Source: Acanthopleura granulata
Taxonomy: Eukaryota > Mollusca > Polyplacophora > Chitonida > Chitonidae
Reading direction: 5' to 3'
DNA length: 64,000 nucleotides
Assembly: GCA_016165875.1 (NCBI GenBank)
Contig: JABBOT010000005.1
Location: 1,638,692 to 1,702,691, forward strand
The notes below the pieces were generated by a model, which saw nothing but the letters and a program-made list of their open reading frames with translations, did no database searches and was not told the DNA's origin. Positions 44,490 to 57,869 of the stretch are shown piece by piece (the first letter of the stretch is position 1; each line of letters begins with the position of its first letter). The position numbers and the translations under genes are program-made.

Positions 44490-45425
44490 AGTGTTACGAG
44501 CCCCGTCTTTAAGATATTGTATGATATTTTTTTTCGTGGTAACTGGATCAGTGTCTTATCAACAATTTCCCTCTGTGTACGTGATATCCTGCTGTGGAAT
44601 TCAGTCGAGGCTTCCGTGTTTATCAGTTTCGTGTCATTGTGCGTACATTCTTGAAAGATGCAGCCATGTTCTAAACATGTTTACGATCGAACCATGCAGA
44701 ATTTTCCTAACGTTAGTTTATAAATATGAGCGGCGAAGTTGTTCAGCTCGCAGTCATTTTACCTTGAGGGCGATCTTTTACTCTAGTTCACGTGAGAGCA
44801 GTCATATTTACTGTCGTCCACTTGGAAGGATTTTGTAGGGTTTGGTGATACCGGCTTTCGTGCCATTCGACATACGTGAATTTGTACTCGATTTTTCTGT
44901 ACGTAGTACTTTGTGAGCTAGTGTTTCGCCAATTGCTATTTTGTTTGAGACGTTCTTTTGGAGCTTATATCACTCATTGTCTTAGTGTGCGATTGTGTAC
45001 TTTTCATCCCACTTTACCTTGAAAGTGGCTTTGTGTATATTTCCGAGAAGTGAAATACATTCCGAGGAGTGAAATACTTCTCCAACTCGGCATCACGGAC
45101 TCTATTGTCGACCCGTTGGCCCAGGAAAGTTGCACCTTGCCGGGAATGTATGCCATCGTCGGCGTACCGTGCCCACTGCTGTTTGTCACTTACAGGACTG
45201 TCATGCTTCGATTTAAGAATTCCGAAGGGTTGTGGATTCTATATTTACGTGGACTTACTTGCCTTTGGAAGCCGGAATATTCCACCCGGACTTGGTATAT
45301 GTATTGAACTTAGTTTAGCGTCTTCGTGCTTCTTTGTTTGATCTCGTGTAAGGCCTATCGTTGTGTAAGAGCTGAACAAGCCATTTCTTTATCATTTTTC
45401 TCTCAGGTAGTGGTACCCCTTACAT
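44490..45425 (+). mobile_element. LTR-like dispersed repeat, copy 1
   Basis: Runs from about tgttacgagccccgtctt to ggtaccccttaca. It aligns in the same orientation with 59390-60185 over most of its length: 'tttcgtgtcattgt', 'cgccattcgacat.cgt.aat.tgtactc.atttttctgta.gta', 'actttgtgagct.gtgtttcgcca', 'ctcggcatcacgga' and the end block 'gaacaagccattt.tttatcatttttc...ggtaccc'. The TG...CA ends and length suggest a solo LTR. No target-site duplication, primer site or internal genes are visible. Confidence 0.55.
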
Positions 45426-45429
45426 AAGC

Positions 45430-46860
45430 AAAAGTCTTGGATTTTATTTCAATACCGCGTATCGCTGATTTGGTGCCTCTTCCTTTACCTGGCCTATGGA
45501 CATGATTAACTCCCCTCTGCCGATGGATAAATTCCAGTTAAACATTGCATTCTTTGACCAAAATTATATGTTTTCAGTAGAGACACTTGTAAATCATGGA
45601 AAATCAGTAGAAAATGTTCAAAATTTCGAATGGCACTAACCAGCCACCGTTGTTGATTTTGGTATGAATCGCGTTCTCCACAGCAGTGAACTAGAATTAA
45701 AGCACAACACTCCTGGATATTTAGAAGGCCGTTGTACTGCGTGGGGGCAATTGGGGGGGGGGGTATTTTTTTCCGATATACAGTAGTCGGTTTAATTTGA
45801 GCTACGAACAAGCTACGAGTTATGATTCTTATAGGACGTTTAGATGTCGGCCGAATGTTAGCCGGAATCATTATTATGGACTGGCATGAACACATCGAAG
45901 ACACCGAGGCATAAGAAATAACAAAATGATTTCAAAAACAAAAACAATGGCATAAAAATGCAGCCTGGAGTATTGAACTTTAGTGAAGACTCGAATTAGT
46001 CTTTAAAGTAGCTGTGACCCGGAGTTTCTTCCTACATGTCATTAAGTCCATAATATTAACTGATACGTTACATCTGTCTGTCTGCAAAAAATGACTCATC
46101 GCTGATTTTGGCTGGTTAAAGTAATTTCTCCATTACAGACAGTAGTTCACGCCCGGCAGACCATTTAAACCCTCAGGATTCCTTGGTAAAATTGTTGCGT
46201 TCAGGCCTATAATGTCGCCTGATAAGCCTTCGCTGTATGATTTGGATACTGATTTTATTCACCGGCCTGGAGCATTCATTGCGTTTTTTCCCCATCGTTG
46301 AAAACGGTTGACTGTTTCTCTTTGCATGAATCCGTCCTATATATATATATATATATATATATATTTTTTAACTTTATCAGTTCTTTTGTGCTTTGTGTTA
46401 TTTGTCGTTTATGGAAACTGGCCTTGTGATCATTGACCCGGAACGCCCATTGGTTGACGGCTGGTATACGAATGTCGGTTTCTACGCCTAGGTTCGCATT
46501 GTACGCCAAACACTTTTATCTTGTTGAATTAAGAAGTTCGAGTGTGGTGTGGCATGCCTTTGATTTTGTAGGCATATATGGAAACGGGCGTTCTCGCATT
46601 GCAAATCGATCCATAATTAGATATTTCTTCATTCTGACAGGTATGATGTGCAGGCATTTTTCATCACCAACTGCATTAAGAAAAACAAATATTCAGATAA
46701 TATTATATGCAATGCATCATATAAAATAGCCAATCAAAATACCTTTATGAATTTGACCCAGTATACTTTGTAACTTGGCTTAAAAAGAAAAATGCCTTTA
46801 CTATGTAGTTATAGACTAAAATTTGTGTACCGGTGTTCCGCTTCCTGGTCCCTTAGGGTA
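45430..46860. other. Intergenic, with a dinucleotide run
   Basis: Contains a (TA)n run at 46338-46365 and a G-homopolymer at about 45753-45763. Scattered frames of up to 132 codons show no motif. Confidence 0.5.
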
Positions 46861-46861
46861 A

Positions 46862-49800
46862 TCCATCAATGCTCACCGGGCCTTTGTGCCCGCCCCCCCC
46901 CCTCTCACCCGCTCTCTCAGTGCTCAACGGGCCTTGGGCAGGAGATTTGTAGCCTCCGCCCACTCTCTTACTGCTCACCGGACCTTAAACAGCACATCTG
47001 TAGCTCCCCCCCCATCCGCTCTCTCAGTGCTCACCGGGGCTTGGACAGGACATTTGTGGCCCCCACCCGATCTCTTACTGCTCACCGAGCAGTGGACAGG
47101 ACATTTGTACCCCGACCCGCTGTCTCAATGCTCAACGGGCTTTTGACAGGACATTTGTAGCCCCCATTCGCTCTCTCACGGCTCACCGGGCCTTGAACAG
47201 GACATTTGTAGCCCACCCCCACTCGCTTTCTCACTGCTCATCGGACCTTGGACAGGACATTTCTAGCCCACACCCGCTCTTTTACTGCTCACCGGGCCTT
47301 GGGCAGGACATTTGTAGCCCTCACCACCCCCCCCACTGCTGACCGAGCCTTGGACAGGACATTTGTAGCCCACACCCGCTCTTTTACTGCTCAACGGGCC
47401 TTGGACAGGACATTTGTAGTCCCCATCCGCTCTCTCACCGCTCACCGGGCCTTGGGCAGGACATTTGTAGCCCTCACCCGCCCCCTCACTGCTGACCGAG
47501 CCTTGGACAGGACATTTGTAGCCCCTATCCGCTCTCTCACGGCTCACCGGGCCTTGGGCAGGACATTTGTAGCCCCCATCCGCTCTCTCACTGCTGACCG
47601 AGCCTTGGACAGGACAGTTGTAGCCCCTATCCGAACTCTCACGGCTCACCGGGCCTTGGGCAGGACATTTGTAGCCCCCGTCCGCGATCTCACTGCTGAC
47701 CGAGCCTTGCGCAGGACATTAGTAGCCCCCACCCGCACTCTCACGGCTCACCGGGCCTTGGGCAGGACATTGGTAGCCCCCATCCGCTCTCTCACGGCTC
47801 ACTGGGCCTTGGGCAGGACATTTGTAGCCCCCATCCGCTCTCTCACGGCTCACCGGGCCTTGGTCAGGACATTTGTAGCCCCCATCCGCTCTCTCACGGC
47901 TCACTGGGCCTTGGGCAGGACATTTGTAGCCCCTATCCGCTCTCTCACGGCTCACCGGGCCTTGGACAGGACATTTGTAGCCCCCATCCGCTCTCTGACG
48001 GCTCACCGGGCCTTGGACAGGACATTTTGGCCTCACCCCGCCCCCCTCTACCCTTGCTGACCGAGCCTTGGGCAGGACATTTCGCCCCCATCCCGCTCTC
48101 TCACTGCTGACCGAGCCTTGGACAGGACATTTGTAGCTATATCCGCTGTCTGCGGCTGCGGGCCTTAGTCCGCGGAACATTTAGCGGCTTATCAGCTCTC
48201 TCACGGCTCACCGGGCCTTGGGCAGGACATTTGTAGCCCCCATCCGCTCTCTCACGGCTCACCGGGCCTTGGGCAGGACATTTGTAGCCCCCATCCGCTC
48301 TCTCACGGCTCACCGGGCCTTGGACAGGACATTTGTAGCCGTCACCCGCCCCCTCACTGCTGACCGAGCCTTGGGCAGGACATTTGTAGCCCCCATCCGC
48401 TCTCTCACTGCTGACCGAGCCTTGGACAGGACATTTGTAGCCCCCATCCGTTCTCTCACTGCTGACCGAGCCTTGGACAGGACATTTGTAGCCCCTATCC
48501 GCTCTCTCACGGCTCACCGGGCCTAGGGCAGGACATTTGTAGCCCCCATCCGCTCTCTCACTGCTGACCGAGCCTTGGACAGGACATTTGTAGCCCCCAT
48601 CCGCTCTCTCACTGCTGACCGAGCCTTGGGCAGGACATTAGTAGCCCCCATCCGCTCTCTCACTGCTGACCGAGCCTTGGACAGGACATTTGTAGCCCCC
48701 ATCCGCTCTCTCACTGGTCACCGGGCCTTGGACAGGACATTTGTAGCCCCCATCCGCTCTCTCACTGCTGACCGAGCCTTGGACAGGACATTTGTAGCCC
48801 CCATCCGCTCTCTCACGGCTCACCGGGCCTTGGGCAGGACATTTGTAGCCCCCATCCGCTCTCTCACTGCTGACCGAGCCTTGCACAGGACATTTGTAGC
48901 CACCATCCGCTCTCTCACGGCTCACCGGGCCTTGGACAGGACATTTGTAGCACCCATCCGTTCTCTCACTGCTCACCGGGCCTTGGGCAGGACATTTGTA
49001 GCCCCCATCCGCTCTCTCACCGCTCACCGAGCCTTGGACAGGACATTTGTAGCCCCCATCCGCTCTCTCACTGCTGACCAAGCCTTGGGCAGGACATTTG
49101 TAGCCCCCATCCGCTCTCTCACTGCTGACCGAGCCTTGGACAGGACATTTGTAGCCCCCATCAGTTCTCTCACTGCTCACCGGGCCTTGGGCAGGACATT
49201 TGTAGCCCCCATCCGCTCTCTCACTGCTGACCGAGCCTTGCACAGGACATTTGTAGCCCCCCATCCGTTCTCTCACGGCTCACCGGGCCTTGGACAGGAC
49301 ATTTGTAGCCCCCATCCGCTCTCTCACGGCTCACCGGGCCTTGGGCAGGACATTTGTAGCCCCCATCCGCTCTCTCACGGCTCACCGGGCCTTGGACAGG
49401 ACATTTATAGCCCCCATCCGCTCTCTCACGGCTCACCGGGCCTTGGACAGGACATTTGTGGCCCCCATCCGCTCTCTCACGGCTCACCGGGCCTTGGACA
49501 GGACATTTGTAGCCCCCATCCGCTCTCTCACGGCTCACCGGGCCTTGGACAGGACATTTGTAGCCCCCTTCCGCTCTCTCACGGCTCACCGGGCCTTGGA
49601 CAGGACATTTGTAGCCCCCATCCGCTCTCTCACTGCTGACCGAGCCTTGGACAGGACATTTGTAGCCCCCATCCGCTCTCTCACGGCTCACCGGGCCTTG
49701 GACAGGACATTTGTAGCCCCCATCCGCTCTCTCACGGCTCACCGGGCCTTGGTCAGGACATTTGTAGCCCCCATCCGCTCTCTCACGGCTGACCGAGCCT

Positions 49801-52800
49801 TGGGCAGGACATTTGTAGCCCCCATCCGCTCTCTCACGGCTCACCGGGCCTTGGACAGGACATTTGTAGCCCTCACCCGCCCCCTCACTGCTGACCGAGC
49901 CTTGGGCAGGACATTTGTAGCCCCCATCCGCTCTCTCACTGCTGACCGAGCCTTGGACAGGACATTTGTAGCCCCCATCCGCTCTCTCACGGCTCACCGG
50001 GCCTTGGTCAGGACATTTGTAGCCCCCATCCGCTCTCTCACGGCTCACTGGGCCTTGAGCAGGACATTTGTAGCCCCTATCCGCTCTCTCACGGCTCACC
50101 GGGCCTTGGGCAGGACATTTGTAGCCCCCATCCGCTCTCTCACGGCTCACCGGGCCTTGGACAGGAGATTTGTAGCCCTCACCCGCCCCCTCACTGCTGA
50201 CCGAGCCTTGGACAGGACATTTGTAGCCCCCATCCGCTCTCTCACTGCTGACCGAGCCTTGGACAGGACATTTGTAGCCCCTATCCGCTCTCTCACGGCT
50301 CACCGAGCCTTGGGCAGGACATTAGTAGCCCCCATCCGCTCTCTCACTGCTGACCGAGCCTTGGACAGGACATTTGTAGCCCCCATCCGCTCTCTTACGG
50401 CTCACCGAGCCTTGGGCAGGACATTTGTAGCCCCCATCCGCTCTCTCACTGCTGACCGAGCCTTGGACAGGACATTTGTAGCCCCCATCCGCTCTCTCAC
50501 TGGTCACCGAGCCTTGGACAGGACAGTTGTAGCCCCCATCCGCTCTCTCAGTGGTGACCGGGCCTTGGACAGGACATTTGTAGCCCCCATCCGCTCTCTC
50601 ACGGCTGACCGGGCCTTGGGCAGGACATTTGTAGCCCCCATCCGCTCTCTCACTGCTGACCGAGCCTTGGACAGGACATCGGTAGCCCCTATCCGCTCTC
50701 TCACTGGTCACCGGGCCTTGGGCAGGACATTTGTAGCCCCCATCCGCTCTCTCACGGCTCACCGGGCCTTGGACAGGACATTTGTAGCCCCCATCCGCTC
50801 TCTCACGGCTCACCGGGCCTTGGACAGGACATTTGTAGCACCCATCCGTTCTCTCACTGCTCACCGGGCCTTGGGCAGGACATTTGTAGCCCCCATCCGC
50901 TCTCTCACGGCTCACCGGGCCTTGGGCAGGACATTTGTAGCCCCCATCCGCTCTCTCACGGCTCACCGGGCCTTGGACAGGACATTTGTAGCCCCCATCC
51001 GCTCTCTCACGGCTGACCGGGCCTTGGACAGGACATTTGTAGCCCCCATCCGCTCTCTCACGGCTGACCGAGCCTTGGGCAGGACATTTGTAGCCCCCAT
51101 CCGCTCTCTCACGGCTGACCGAGCCTTGGGCAGGACATTTGTAGCCCCCATCCGCTGTCTCACGGCTCACCGGGCCTTGGACAGGACATTTGTAGCCCCC
51201 ATCCGCTCTCTCACTGCTGACCGAGCCTTGGACAGGACATTTGTAGCCCCCATCCGCTCTCTCACGGCTCACCGGGCCTTGGACAGGACATTTGTAGCCC
51301 CCATCCGCTCTCTCACTGGTCACCGGGCCTTGGACAGGACATTTGTAGCCCCCATCCGCTCTCTCACTGCCGACCGGGCCTTGGACAGGACATTTGTAGC
51401 CCCCATCCGCTCTCCTACTGGTCACCGGGCCTTGGACCGGACATTTGTAGCCCCCATCCGCTCTCTCACTGCTGACCAAGCCTTGGGCAGGACATTTGTA
51501 GCCCCCATCCGCTCTCTCACTGCTGACCGAGCCTTGGACAGGACATTTGTAGCCCCCATCCGCTCTCTCACGGCTCACCGGGCCTTGGACAGGACATTTG
51601 TAGCCCTCACCCGCCCCCTCACTGCTGACCGAGCCTTGGACAGGACATTTGTAGCCCCCATCCGCTCTCTCACGGCTCACCGGGCCTTGGACAGGACATT
51701 TGTAGCCCCCATCCGCTCTCTCACGGCTCACCGGGCCTTGGACAGGACATTTGTAGCCCCCATCCGCTCTCTCACTGCTGACCGGGCCTTGGGCAGGACA
51801 TTTGTAGCCCCCATCCGCTCTCTCACGGCTCACCGGGCCTTGGACAGGACATTTGTAGCCCCCATCCGCTCTCTCACTGCTCACCGGGCCTTGGACAGGA
51901 CATTTGTAGCCCCCATCCACTCTCTCACTGCTGACCGAGCCTTGGGCAGGACATTTGTAGCCCCCATCCGCTCTCTCACGGCTCACCGGGCCTTGGACAG
52001 GACATTTGTAGCCCCCATCCGCTCTCTCACGGCTCACCGGGCCTTGGACAGGACATTTGTAGCACCCATCCGTTCTCTCACTGCTCACCGGGCCTTGGGC
52101 AGGACATTTGTAGCCCCCATCCGCTCTCTCACTGGTCACCGGGCCTTGGGCAGGACATTTGTAGCCCCCATCCGCTCTCTCACGGCTCACCGGGCCTTGG
52201 ACAGGACATTTGTAGCCCCCATCCGCTCTCTCACGGCTGACCGGGCCTTGGACAGGACATTTGTAGCCCCCATCCGCTCTCTCACGGCTGACCGAGCCTT
52301 GGGCAGGACATTTGTAGCCCCCATCCGCTCTCTCACGGCTGACCGAGCCTTGGGCAGGACATTTGTAGCCCCCATCCGCTGTCTCACGGCTCACCGGGCC
52401 TTGGACAGGACATTTGTAGCCCCCATCCGCTCTCTCACTGCTGACCGAGCCTTGGACAGGACATTTGTAGCCCCCATCCGCTCTCTCACGGCTCACCGGG
52501 CCTTGGACAGGACATTTGTAGCCCCCATCCGCTCTCTCACTGCCGACCGGGCCTTGGACAGGACATTTGTAGCCCCCATCCGCTCTCTCACTGCCGACCG
52601 GGCCTTGGACAGGACATTTGTAGCCCCCATCCGCTCTCCTACTGGTCACCGGGCCTTGGACCGGACATTTGTAGCCCCCATCCGCTCTCTCACTGCTGAC
52701 CGAGCCTTGGACAGGACATTTGTAGCCCCCATCCACTCTCTCACTACTGACCGAGCCTTGGACAGGACATTTGTAGCCCCCATCCGCTCTCTCACGGCTC

Positions 52801-55800
52801 ACCGGGCCTTGGACAGGACATTTGTAGCCCCCATTCGCTCTCTCACTGCTGACCGAGCCTTGGACAGGACATTTGTAGCCCCCATCCGCTCTCTCACGGC
52901 TCACCGGGCCTTGGACAGGACATTTGTAGCCCCCATCCGCTCTCTCACGGCTGACCGGGCCTTGGACAGGACATTTGTAGCCCCCATCCGCTCTCTCACG
53001 GCTGACCGAGCCTTGGGCAGGACATTTGTAGCCCCCATCCGCTCTCTCACGGCTGACCGAGCCTTGGGCAGGACATTTGTAGCCCCCATCCGCTGTCTCA
53101 CGGCTCACCGGGCCTTGGACAGGACATTTGTAGCCCCCATCCGCTCTCTCACTGCTGACCGAGCCTTGGACAGGACATTTGTAGCCCCCATCCGCTCTCT
53201 CACGGCTCACCGGGCCTTGGACAGGACATTTGTAGCCCCCATCCGCTCTCTCACTGGTCACCGGGCCTTGGACAGGACATTTGTAGCCCCCATCCGCTCT
53301 CTCACTGCCGACCGGGCCTTGGACAGGACATTTGTAGCCCCCATCCGCTCTCCTACTGGTCACCGGGCCTTGGACCGGACATTTGTAGCCCCCATCCGCT
53401 CTCTCACTGCTGACCAAGCCTTGGGCAGGACATTTGTAGCCCCCATCCGCTCTCTCACTGCTGACCGAGCCTTGGACAGGACATTTGTAGCCCCCATCCG
53501 CTCTCTCACGGCTCACCGGGCCTTGGACAGGACATTTGTAGCCCTCACCCGCCCCCTCACTGCTGACCGAGCCTTGGACAGGACATTTGTAGCCCCCATC
53601 CGCTCTCTCACGGCTCACCGGGCCTTGGACAGGACATTTGTAGCCCCCATCCGCTCTCTCACGGCTCACCGGGCCTTGGACAGGACATTTGTAGCCCCCA
53701 TCCGCTCTCTCACTGCTGACCGGGCCTTGGGCAGGACATTTGTAGCCCCCATCCGCTCTCTCACGGCTCACCGGGCCTTGGACAGGACATTTGTAGCCCC
53801 CATCCGCTCTCTCACTGCTCACCGGGCCTTGGACAGGACATTTGTAGCCCCCATCCACTCTCTCACTGCTGACCGAGCCTTGGGCAGGACATTTGTAGCC
53901 CCCATCCGCTCTCTCACGGCTCACCGGGCCTTGGACAGGACATTTGTAGCCCCCATCCGCTCTCTCACGGCTCACCGGGCCTTGGACAGGACATTTGTAG
54001 CACCCATCCGTTCTCTCACTGCTCACCGGGCCTTGGGCAGGACATTTGTAGCCCCCATCCGCTCTCTCACTGGTCACCGGGCCTTGGGCAGGACATTTGT
54101 AGCCCCCATCCGCTCTCTCACGGCTCACCGGGCCTTGGACAGGACATTTGTAGCCCCCATCCGCTCTCTCACGGCTGACCGGGCCTTGGACAGGACATTT
54201 GTAGCCCCCATCCGCTCTCTCACGGCTGACCGAGCCTTGGGCAGGACATTTGTAGCCCCCATCCGCTCTCTCACGGCTGACCGAGCCTTGGGCAGGACAT
54301 TTGTAGCCCCCATCCGCTGTCTCACGGCTCACCGGGCCTTGGACAGGACATTTGTAGCCCCCATCCGCTCTCTCACTGCTGACCGAGCCTTGGACAGGAC
54401 ATTTGTAGCCCCCATCCGCTCTCTCACGGCTCACCGGGCCTTGGACAGGACATTTGTAGCCCCCATCCGCTCTCTCACTGCCGACCGGGCCTTGGACAGG
54501 ACATTTGTAGCCCCCATCCGCTCTCTCACTGCCGACCGGGCCTTGGACAGGACATTTGTAGCCCCCATCCGCTCTCCTCACCGGGCCTTGGACCGGACAT
54601 TTGTAGCCCCCATCCGCTCTCTCACTGCTGACCGAGCCTTGGACAGGACATTTGTAGCCCCCATCCACTCTCTCACTACTGACCGAGCCTTGGACAGGAC
54701 ATTTGTAGCCCCCATCCGCTCTCTCACGGCTCACCGGGCCTTGGACAGGACATTTGTAGCCCCCATCCGCTCTCTCACTGCTGACCGGGCCTTGGACAGG
54801 ACATTTGTAGCCCCCATCCGCTCTTTGTAGCCCCCATCCGCTCTCTCACGGCTCACCGGGCCTTGGACAGGACATTTGTAGCCCCCATCCGCCCTCTCAC
54901 TGCTGACCGGGCCTTGGGCAGGACATTTGTAGCCCCCATCCGCTCTCTCACTGCTCATCGGACCTTGGACAGGACATTTGTAGCCCCCATCCGCTCTCTC
55001 ACGGCTCACCGGGCCTTGGGCAGGACATTTGTAGCCCCCATCCGCTCTCTCACGGCTCACCGGGCCTTGGACAGGACATTTGTAGCCCCCATCCGCTCTC
55101 TCACGGCTCACCGAGCCTTGGACAGGACATTTGTAGCCCCCATCCGCTCTCTCATTGCTGACCGGGCCTTGGACAGGACATTTGTAGCCCCCATCCGCTC
55201 TCTCACTGCTGACCGAGCCTTGGACAGGACATTTGTAGCCCCCATCCGCTCTCTCACTGCTGACCGAGCCTTGGACAGGACATTTGTAGCCCCCATCCGC
55301 TCTCTCACGGCTCACCTAGCCTTGGACAGGACATTTGTAGCCCTCATCCGCTCTCTCACTGCTCACCGGGCCTTGGGCAGGACATTTGTAGCCCCCATCC
55401 GCTCTCTCACTGCTCACCGGGCCTTGGACAGGACATTTGTAGCCCTCATCCGCTCTCTCACGGCTCACCGGGCCTTGGACAGGACATTTTTAGCCCTCAT
55501 CCGCTCTCTCACGGCTCACCGAGCCTTGGTCAGGACATTTGTAGCCCCCATCCGCTCTCTCACGGCTCACCGAGCCTTGGACAGGACATTTATAGCCCTC
55601 ATCCGCTCTCTCACTGCTCACCGGGCCTTGGGCAGGACATTTGTAGCCCTCATCCGCTCTCTCACGGCTCACCGGGCCTTGGGCAGGACATTTGTAGCCC
55701 CCATCCGCTCTCTCACGGCTCACCGGTCCTTGGTCAGGACATTTGTAACCCCCATCCGCTCTCTCACGGCTCACCGGGCCTTGGACAGGACATTTGTAGC

Positions 55801-56085
55801 CCCCATCCGCTCTCTCACGGCTCACCGGGCCTTGGTCAGGACATTTGTAGCCCTCATCCGCTCTCTCACGGCTCACCGGGCCTTGGGCAGGACATTTGTA
55901 GCCCCCATCCGCTCTCTCACTGCTGTCCGAGCCTTGGGCAGGACATTTGTAGCCCCCATCCGCTCTCTCATGGCTCACCGGGCCTTGGTCAGGACATTTG
56001 TAGCCCTCATCCGCTCTCTCACGGCTCGCCGGGCCTTGGACAGGACATTTGTAGCCCCCATCCGCTCTCTCACTGGGCCTTGGTG
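46862..56085. repeat. 51-bp minisatellite array, about 180 units over 9.2 kb
   Basis: Unit ctcactgctgaccgagcctt then ggacaggacatttgtagcccccatccgctct (51 bp). The edges (46.86-47.3 kb, and C-rich units near 48.0-48.2 kb) are degenerate and the middle is highly uniform, the pattern left by unequal exchange or conversion. Since 51 is a multiple of three, long frames stay open on both strands: 1846 codons at 49290-54830 (plus; repeat core TFVAPIRSLTAHRALDR) and 1470 codons at 50322-54734 (minus; repeat core SRERADGGYKCPVQGPV). Longer periods exist: markers such as gctctcctactggtcaccgg recur at about 51410, 52634, 53348 and 54572, i.e. shifts of 1224 bp (24 units) and 1938 bp (38 units). No spacers, promoter or flanking exon. 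Confidence 0.97.
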
Positions 56086-56690
56086 ACATTAACCATTCCA
56101 AACCGCTCGTGTTTTTTTTCAGCAGAGTAATATTCACTGAAGACCACTTATCTTCCCTCAATATACATGGTATGCACAGACCTATGTAATGGTCAAACAG
56201 CTGAACCTTTAAATTGTATCTTGTTGTTAACACCTTGTTTTAGACAATTTAGACAATTTGCCTGAAGCTATCTATAACTTATGAACGGTCCAAGAGAACT
56301 TTTTCTCCCCATTTCGCTGAGAGGAAACATTTTTTCTTACAGTTGTTTGGATATTTTGTTGGTATTTTATTTGTTTTTCAGTAGAGTTGTTCCCAACAAT
56401 GTAGCAGAATATTCCTTATATGATCTCATCAAATATTTTCACATAATTTCTAAGCATTTTCATTTTTCGACTATACTTAATTGCACTAAACTTTAATAGA
56501 TATTTTTGCAATAAGAGCTTCCAGAAATTAAGTATATGATTAAGTGTGTGACAAGTACAATTTCCTAACTTATTGACCATTTATCCTAATGGATTGTGAT
56601 GTAAAGGATATATTTTCATGTGAGAAGTAAATTGTCACTTGTGATGCTCTCTATGTCTTGCAATAGCCTGAAGAAAAAGTTTTTAAATTG
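56086..56690. other. Non-repetitive flank between the 51-bp array and the Penelope remnant
   Basis: A/T-rich; no exon or repeat was recognised. Confidence 0.45.
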
Positions 56691-56699
56691 GTCATAAGG

Positions 56700-57860
56700 A
56701 ATAAGTCCCTAAGGACGGACTGGAAACCGCTTAGCCGGGGATTGCATAAATTCCATAATGACAAAGTAAGCTATAAAAGGTGTACAATTGTAGACTTCCA
56801 TAATAAAGAGCCAACGTTTGCAGATATTTGCCGTCAGGACGCAGATGATTGCATACTGAATGGCTGAAATACAAGAAGTTCAATTCCAATATTTTGCAAA
56901 TGCAACGCAGCAGAGAAATAGTTTTCGATTTCAGATAAATTCCAACAACATACTAGTTTTTACAACCCGGACAAGTAAACTGATACACCACTTTGCTTTT
57001 GTAAGAGGGAGGAAACTGATCTTTGTACATGTTATTAAGAACGAAGTTACACCACAGAGTTTTCCCATTTAACATTAATCTTGGCTGGGTGGCTCAGTAA
57101 CTTACTAATTTTATTTCCTCATCTTCGTACAATTTGTTCTCCAGGTCTACCAACGAAGGTTTGGACAGACATATTTGCAGCAAATCTGTGTCTGTTTTTT
57201 TTGTTACCAATGCTAGTTCCTTTCGGACTCAGAGCAGAAATTAATTTATCTGCTGTTTGTTTTCTGAAAGCATTCCAGGTCAAAAATCTTTTTATGGTTT
57301 TCATCTCGACTTTCGGAAGTACAGGAGTGCTACAAATTTTGTGGACTCTTGTAAGAAGTGAACGGATCCAGGACATTTTGGCACTCCAGGGCTAAAAACT
57401 ATCATAATGTGTGTATTGTTCCGCATACCTGCCAGTTTTGCTTATTTTGCTATCCAGAAAGTGAACGCCATTATAATCAACAAATGCTAATGCAAATCAT
57501 GATTAAATTTTTGTCTGTGGGTGGAAGGAATTAAATTTGTTGAGAGGCCGGAATCTGAGAATTTGGGTATCAGCGTAGCACATATACTCCTTGATATTTC
57601 CTTTCTCAGATAAGTGATTTATGACTTCTTCTAATGTGGACATGATCATTCCAGCTAACAATGGGCCAAGTGGGGACCCCATAGACACTCCATCTATCTG
57701 ATGAAACTATTATTCGTTTTTGAATAAGAATGCAGTATGGGTACATGAATCCGTAATCAGCTTCTTCAGAGTAGATTTCTATGAATTAGTGGTAATCAAT
57801 TTTTGATTGTAAATCTTGTATAAAATAACTTTTACAGCTATAGAAAATCATGGTAAAGTG
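56700..57860 (-). mobile_element. Decayed Penelope-like element (RT and GIY-YIG remnants)
   Basis: On the minus strand, from right to left: KKLITDSCTHTAFLFKNE, then DGVSMGSPLGPLLAGMIM (about 57640-57705), the diagnostic Penelope-type RT motif. It is followed by YMCYADTQILRF (catalytic box with the first of the usual DD pair changed to A) and LNKFNSFHPQTKI. Then come RVHKICSTP and IKTIKRFLTWNAFRKQTAD of the RT C-terminal part (57119-57376). Finally KSKVVYQFTCPGCKN, a stop and YVVGIYL at about 56930-57000 is the start of a GIY-YIG endonuclease domain. Stops and frameshifts in every part show it is dead. Confidence 0.75.
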
Positions 57861-57869
57861 TCTGCTGAG

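Noticed and set aside
49290..54830. A giant protein of 1846 residues (or 1470 on the other strand)
   Set aside because: Both frames are by-products of a 51-bp (17-codon) period. Variants change residues on each strand, there is no plausible start context or promoter, and frames break at every unit with an indel.
46862..56085. CRISPR array
   Set aside because: Direct repeats are contiguous with no unique spacers, and the DNA is eukaryotic.
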